Assembly: GCA_027025255.1 (NCBI GenBank)
Contig: JALVRC010000165.1
Span: 1-25,340 of the forward strand
Direction: 5' to 3'
From: Caldifarciminota bacterium
Lineage (GTDB): Bacteria; Hydrothermota; Tepidihabitantia; B3-TA06; JALVRC01
Length of the DNA stretch: 25,340 bases
Part shown: positions 21,144 to 25,340 of the stretch, piece after piece
How the letters are laid out: each line of letters starts with the position of its first letter
Numbering within the stretch: position 1 is the stretch's first letter
Translations under genes and position numbers: made by a program
The notes under the pieces: model-generated
Databases searched by the model: none
What the model saw: only the letters and a program-made list of their open reading frames with translations
Told to the model about the DNA's origin: nothing

Positions 21144-23195
21144 ATGAAAAGAAGTCTTTTCCAGGGGATAATAAATGCTTTTTTGGTAGGTGTAAGTTTT
21201 GTTTTTTTTAAGCTTATGAATCCTGAAAAGACTGTAGAACGATATTTAGAACAAGCGTTGATTAATGTTAAAAAAGTCAAGGTCAAATCTCCACATATTG
21301 TATACATTACTATTGATGAAAAAACTCTGTCTGTTCTTGGTAGGTATCCTTTTGATCGTTACTATTTTATAGAGGTTCTTAAAAAGATTCCGGAGAATAA
21401 ACCGGTTGCAATTGACATATTTTTTACTGAAAGCGATAGGCATTATATTATGGATAGCGTCTTGAATAGTATCTTAAGACGTAAAAGAGCTGTTGTAGGG
21501 AGTCTGGTTAACAAAAAACCTGTTTATGATATAGCTAATGGAATTAGTAAGGTTTTTGTTGACAGAGATATGTTTGTAAGGAAGGTTCCCTTAAAGATAT
21601 ATGGAAGAGACGCATTTTTGCTAAAAGTAGTTCAACTTTATACAAATTCTGATGTTAGTATTGGTAGGGATTTTGTTCAATTAAACAAGAAAAAATTGCC
21701 AGTATATAATGGCTTTTTTTACCCTGATTTTTCATTGGTAGATAATACAGAGGAGGTTTCCTTTGTTAAGCTTTTTAAAAAGGGCTATAAGCTTCCTCAG
21801 GCGGATATTTATTTTATCGGGAATGTGGCAAAAGGCTTAGAGCCTTTTTATAAACTACCTGATGGTAAGGATTATTCCGGAGGAAGAATTATAATAAAGG
21901 CTTTTACCTCTTTGATTTCTCTTAAGGGTTTTAGGGTGGTTAATTTAACCATTATAACGTTTATTATTGTTTTAGTGGCTGCTTTTTCTGTCATGTTTTT
22001 AAGTATGGAAAAGTCTTTCATTGTTCTTGTTTTTCCTTTAATCCCTTTGGTCTTGTACGTTTTATGTTATATATTCTATATAAAAATTAATATAAGTAGT
22101 TGGTTCTACAGTTCTTTTTTCCTGGTTATAGGCAACTTCTTTCTTCGTTCCCTCTCGTCGTTTAATCTTTTGAAAAGAGAGGTAAGAAGATTTAAGAATG
22201 ATTATGGGCTTATAGATATTAAGATTCCTGACAATCTTGATACTGGTATTACTATGATAGGATTTATTATTGATACGTTAATAGCAAGACATTCATTGAT
22301 GGAGAATATTATTGGTAATGCAGAAATTGGTGTTTGTGAGATAGAAAATAATGTTTTTACTATTATTAATAAAAAGTTACAGATGTTTTTTGAAAAAGTT
22401 ATCGGGTTAAAGGAAATACTTTTAAGCAATACCAATTTAAGGAAAGAGATTGACATAAAAGGGTATACTTTTTATATTAATATCTTATCTTTTGGGACAA
22501 AGAAACGTGCAGTTGTAATTGATATTACAACTGTAAAACGTTTAAAGCAGGAGAAGCAAAATGTGCTTGATTGGATTGCACATCAACTTAAGACCCCTCT
22601 TACTACGATAAAAGGCTATACACAGATTTTAAACAGAAAATACAGAGAAGAAGAAAAACTCGGGATTATTTTAAAGGATGTTGATTGCATAGTACAGATG
22701 ATTGAAAGATTCTTGTATTATTCTCGTCTCGGAGAGGGAAAGATTAGACCCATAAAGCAACCTTTTTATTGGGATGAACTTGTAGAAGAAGTCGTAGAAA
22801 TTTTAAGTAAACAGGCACATGAAAGAGAAATTGTAATATATAAAGATGTATCACACATATCTCTGTTTTCTGATAGGTTGCTTTTAAGAGAAGTACTTAT
22901 AATCCTTCTGGATAACGCTATAAAGTATAATAAACCAGGAGGTAGTATACATATAAAGAGTGAAATTCCCGAAGAAGAGGGGTACTTCTATTTTTCTGTT
23001 AAAGATACAGGGGAAGGAATGGATGAAGAGAGAATGAAATTCTTGTTTACACCTTTTGTTAGTAAAGGTAAGGGTGGTACTGGATTGGGAATGGTTATTG
23101 TTAAGGAAATTGTCAATTTATTAAACGGTTGTATAAACGTTAAGTCTGAAAAATTTAAAGGAACAGAGGTAAAGATATGCCTGAGAGAATATTAA
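21144..23195 (+). CDS. CHASE2-PAS sensor histidine kinase
   Basis: This 683-residue membrane kinase has one N-terminal membrane helix (about residues 7-24). An extracytoplasmic CHASE2 domain (about 30-250) contains SPHIVYITIDEKTL, RYPFDRYYFIEVL and PVAIDIFF. Three closely spaced membrane helices (about 265-350) follow, the usual CHASE2 topology. A PAS-like segment spans about 385-465. The HisKA helix carries the phospho-acceptor H480 in IAHQLKTPL; Gln follows the His where Glu is more common. The ATPase domain has N591 in LLDNAIKYN, DTGEGMD and GKGGTGLGMVIVKEIV. CHASE2 is thought to sense envelope signals. No clear Shine-Dalgarno precedes the ATG, so coupling to the upstream barrel gene is likely. 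The 3' end overlaps the regulator gene by 19 bp. Confidence 0.88.
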   Translation: MKRSLFQGIINAFLVGVSFVFFKLMNPEKTVERYLEQALINVKKVKVKSPHIVYITIDEKTLSVLGRYPFDRYYFIEVLKKIPENKPVAIDIFFTESDRHYIMDSVLNSILRRKRAVVGSLVNKKPVYDIANGISKVFVDRDMFVRKVPLKIYGRDAFLLKVVQLYTNSDVSIGRDFVQLNKKKLPVYNGFFYPDFSLVDNTEEVSFVKLFKKGYKLPQADIYFIGNVAKGLEPFYKLPDGKDYSGGRIIIKAFTSLISLKGFRVVNLTIITFIIVLVAAFSVMFLSMEKSFIVLVFPLIPLVLYVLCYIFYIKINISSWFYSSFFLVIGNFFLRSLSSFNLLKREVRRFKNDYGLIDIKIPDNLDTGITMIGFIIDTLIARHSLMENIIGNAEIGVCEIENNVFTIINKKLQMFFEKVIGLKEILLSNTNLRKEIDIKGYTFYINILSFGTKKRAVVIDITTVKRLKQEKQNVLDWIAHQLKTPLTTIKGYTQILNRKYREEEKLGIILKDVDCIVQMIERFLYYSRLGEGKIRPIKQPFYWDELVEEVVEILSKQAHEREIVIYKDVSHISLFSDRLLLREVLIILLDNAIKYNKPGGSIHIKSEIPEEEGYFYFSVKDTGEGMDEERMKFLFTPFVSKGKGGTGLGMVIVKEIVNLLNGCINVKSEKFKGTEVKICLREY

Positions 23196-24493
23196 TTGTT
23201 GATGATAATAAAGAAATTAGTACTTTGCTTGAGACCCTTTTACACGAGGAAGGCTTTTCTACCTTGATCGCAGATAATGGTGAAGAGGCTAAACAGATGC
23301 TTAATTCTAATAAAGTAGATCTTGTAATAAGTGATATTATAATGCCTGAATTGAATGGAAGAGAGTTGTTGGGTTATATAAAAGAACACTTTGTTAAAAT
23401 CCCTGTTATTCTTATAACTGCGTATGGAACTATTAGAGATGCTGTTGATATGGTAAAGGAGGGAGCTTTTGATTATATACAGAAGCCTTTTGATATTGAT
23501 GAGCTTGTTAAGAAGGTTAAAGTTGCCTTAAGGGTTAAGAAGGTTGATACTGATGGCAAAGATAATGAAAACAAAATTATTGCAGAAAGCAGGGCTATGA
23601 GAGACATATTAAATACTGTTGAGATTATTGCAAAAACAGATGCCAGTATAATGCTTCTGGGAGAAACAGGTGTGGGAAAAGAAATTGTCGCAAGACTTAT
23701 ACATAAAGTTAGTAAAAGACAGGGAGACTTTGTCCCGGTGCATTGTGCTGCTGTTCCAAAGGACCTTTTTGAATCGGAATTATTCGGGCATAGGAAAGGA
23801 GCTTTTACCGGAGCGATAGAGACTACAAAAGGTCTTTTAGAACTTGCTGATAAGGGAACATTATTTCTTGATGAAATAGGAGAAATACCGCTTTCTTTTC
23901 AGGTTAAACTCTTGAGGTTTTTGGATACGTTTATTGTCAGGCCTGTTGGAGGAGTTAAGGAAAAAAAGATAGATTTAAGGATTATTACTGCAACTAACAA
24001 AAAATTGGAGCATTTAATAAATGAGGAGGAGTTCAGGGAAGATTTATTTTATAGGCTTTCAGTTGTTCGGATAGTTATACCTCCCTTAAGAAAAAGAAAA
24101 AAAGATATAATACCTCTTGCTCAACATTTTATTAGATATTTTAATGCTAAATACGGAAAGAATTGTGTTATAGATGAGTCTGTTCTTGAGAATATGGTAA
24201 ATTATTCCTGGCCCGGGAATATAAGGGAACTGAAACATAGACTTGAAAGCGCAATTTTATTGTCTCAGAAGGACACTCTAACTGTTAAGGATATATTTAA
24301 TGATGAAATTGTAATCTCAAGTTTACAGGGACTAAAACAAGCAAAAGAAAAATTTGAAAAGGATTATTTAGTAAATCTTTTGACTCTGGTTAAAGGAAAC
24401 GTGAGTAAGGCGAGTAAACTTTCAGGAAAAGATAGAAAGAATCTTTATCTACTTTTCAAAAAATATGGAATTAACCCAGATGAGTTTAAATAG
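23177..24493 (+). CDS. NtrC-family sigma-54-dependent response regulator
   Basis: This 438-residue regulator has a receiver domain (1-120) with LIVDDN, phospho-acceptor D53 in VISDIIMPELNG, ITAYGT and QKPFD. The AAA+ domain (about 135-370) has Walker A GETGVGKE near residue 160, the sigma-54-contact loop GAFTGA near 209, Walker B LFLDEIGEIP and the arginine-finger region FREDLFYRLSVVRIVIPPLRKRKKDI. A Fis-type helix-turn-helix (about 400-438) ends in KDRKNLYLLFKKYGI. It should be phosphorylated by the overlapping CHASE2 kinase and activate sigma-54 RNA polymerase. No convincing -24/-12 promoter is visible in the window, so its targets probably lie elsewhere. AGAGGT stands upstream of the ATG. 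Confidence 0.93.
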   Translation: MPERILIVDDNKEISTLLETLLHEEGFSTLIADNGEEAKQMLNSNKVDLVISDIIMPELNGRELLGYIKEHFVKIPVILITAYGTIRDAVDMVKEGAFDYIQKPFDIDELVKKVKVALRVKKVDTDGKDNENKIIAESRAMRDILNTVEIIAKTDASIMLLGETGVGKEIVARLIHKVSKRQGDFVPVHCAAVPKDLFESELFGHRKGAFTGAIETTKGLLELADKGTLFLDEIGEIPLSFQVKLLRFLDTFIVRPVGGVKEKKIDLRIITATNKKLEHLINEEEFREDLFYRLSVVRIVIPPLRKRKKDIIPLAQHFIRYFNAKYGKNCVIDESVLENMVNYSWPGNIRELKHRLESAILLSQKDTLTVKDIFNDEIVISSLQGLKQAKEKFEKDYLVNLLTLVKGNVSKASKLSGKDRKNLYLLFKKYGINPDEFK

Positions 24494-24558
24494 AGAATTT
24501 TTACTTACTAATTGCAAAGGGCATTTATTTTTAACCTATTCATTTTTAAGGAGGGAAA

Positions 24559-24954
24559 ATGCCAGGTCTTAGTGAACGTCTTTCTATAGTTTTAAAAGAA
24601 ATAGCACACGAGTTGAAAACCATACATAGTGTTTTTATTGTAGAGAGTAAATCAGGCATGCTTATTAGCAGCTATGTTAAAGATAACAGTGATAAAAAAC
24701 TTTTAGATTTTGATATAAATGCAGCTTCTTCCACTGAGATTTACAAATCAGTCTTAAGAATGTTAAATCTTATGAAGGCGGGTGATTTGAAGGAATTTGT
24801 TATAACAAGCAGTAACTTTATTTTTGTTTTTGATCCTTTGTTGAAAGGAGAACTTTTTCTGATGATAGCAATGGAGAATATTCTGGAGTGCGGTGAAAGC
24901 GTATCAGTTGAGCGTTTAAAAAACCTTGAAACCATTTTAGAAAGGTTTGTTTAG
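24559..24954 (+). CDS. Roadblock/LC7-like protein, first of a pair
   Basis: This 131-residue soluble protein has the alternating layout of Roadblock/LC7 (MglB-like) domains. It opens with a helix, continues with the strands VFIVESKSGMLISSYV, then a helix holding AASSTEIYKSVLRMLNLM, then strands KEFVITSSNFIFVFDPL and LFLMIAMEN, and closes with a helix. Such proteins form dimers and, where studied, regulate Ras-like GTPases (MglA) in polarity and motility. No GTPase lies in the window, but one could follow. The ATG is preceded by AAGGAGGG, and a 65-bp gap separates it from the regulator gene, with no clear terminator. The second Roadblock-like gene starts 3 nt after the stop. Confidence 0.7.
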   Translation: MPGLSERLSIVLKEIAHELKTIHSVFIVESKSGMLISSYVKDNSDKKLLDFDINAASSTEIYKSVLRMLNLMKAGDLKEFVITSSNFIFVFDPLLKGELFLMIAMENILECGESVSVERLKNLETILERFV

Positions 24955-24957
24955 TTT

Positions 24958-25338
24958 ATGACAAAAATCTCAGGAGAAGCCTTTGAGAAGTTATTAAAAA
25001 ACATCATAGCGAAAATCAGAGATATAGAAGCTATTGTTGTGAGCGATTTTAATGGAGTTCCTGCTGCATTTTATATTCAGAACGAAAAATGGGAGTCAGA
25101 GGTGATTTCAGCTTTTTATACTAACATTTACCTGTCTTTTTTCAAAACTGTTGGTTTGATAGATCCCTCGGATAATGTTGATATATTATATATAGAAATG
25201 GAAGAGTTCAATACTGTCATACAGAGGATAGAGGATAAGAATTATATAATTATTCTTATGATGGGAAAGAAAACCAATCTAAGCTATGTCAAGGTAATTC
25301 TTGAAAAATTTATTAATAAGGTAAAGGATATTTTTTAA
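24958..25338 (+). CDS. Roadblock/LC7-like protein, second of a pair
   Basis: This complete 126-residue protein has the same layout as its neighbour: an N-terminal helix, the strands AIVVSDFNGVPAAFYI, a helix around WESEVISAFYTNIYLSFF, strands FNTVIQRIEDKNYIIILMMG and a closing helix rich in Lys and Ile. The two sequences are clearly different, so this is an old duplication or a hetero-pair, not a recent repeat. It probably forms a hetero- or homodimer with its neighbour, and a small GTPase partner is the usual expectation. The TAA stop ends 2 bp before the window edge, where GG could begin a ribosome-binding site for a further gene. Confidence 0.62.
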   Translation: MTKISGEAFEKLLKNIIAKIRDIEAIVVSDFNGVPAAFYIQNEKWESEVISAFYTNIYLSFFKTVGLIDPSDNVDILYIEMEEFNTVIQRIEDKNYIIILMMGKKTNLSYVKVILEKFINKVKDIF

Positions 25339-25340
25339 GG

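Noticed and set aside
1..25340. CRISPR arrays, insertion sequences, integrase or phage genes
   Set aside because: No spaced direct repeats, transposase-like or recombinase-like proteins, or terminal repeats were seen. The only strong inverted repeats are the promoter elements and the terminator described.

Overview
The window is an AT-rich, gene-dense stretch of a bacterial chromosome with a Gram-negative (diderm) envelope. The evidence for diderm is a dTDP-rhamnose synthesis gene, several outer-membrane beta-barrel-like proteins, OmpA-type peptidoglycan-binding domains, and a secreted gingipain-type (C25) peptidase with an FlgD/T9SS-like C-terminal domain. This mix recalls uncultivated lineages near the FCB group (WOR-3/Stahlbacteria, Cloacimonadota and similar). 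That placement is an inference from gene content and is not proven by any marker here.

Region 1 (1-9815, + strand) is a compact housekeeping run with many overlapping starts and stops. In order it holds rpmB, a YbhN/LPG-synthase-type membrane protein, an RmlD-like reductase, ispE, tRNA-Gln(TTG), prs, the long-form L25 gene, pth, the classical rpsF-ssb-rpsR-rplI block, a DUF151 bifunctional-nuclease-family gene, tyrS, dapA, dapB and a DUF167 gene. It serves translation, nucleotide and isoprenoid precursors, lysine/diaminopimelate synthesis and surface sugars. Start codons are often non-ATG. The DUF151 gene appears to start at ATT directly after the in-frame rplI stop. The tRNA begins on the base after the ispE stop and ends 7 nt before the prs ATG.

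Region 2 (9802-17243, - strand) reads leftward and meets region 1 tail-to-tail with a 14-bp gene overlap. In transcription order it holds the C25 peptidase, an isocitrate/isopropylmalate-type dehydrogenase, a small envelope protein, a helix-hairpin-helix (ComEA-like) protein with a beta-rich barrel-like body, and an M42 aminopeptidase.

Region 3 (17244-17466) is a 223-bp divergent control region. Two consensus promoters stand back to back as mirror images, sharing an inverted repeat at their -35 boxes. A 17-bp-arm palindrome covers the -10 box and start point of the rightward promoter.

Region 4 (17467-25338, + strand) encodes an OmpA-family protein (barrel, two carboxypeptidase-regulatory-like repeats, peptidoglycan anchor), a terminator, an OmpA-FecR fusion, a second barrel-like protein sharing the signature GADHMNDGxxxTW with the first, a CHASE2-PAS-histidine kinase, a sigma-54-type NtrC-family regulator and two consecutive Roadblock/LC7-like proteins. 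I read this as a candidate envelope-sensing pathway that ends in a two-component regulator and a Roadblock pair. It is the most interesting part of the window, and its wiring is inference.
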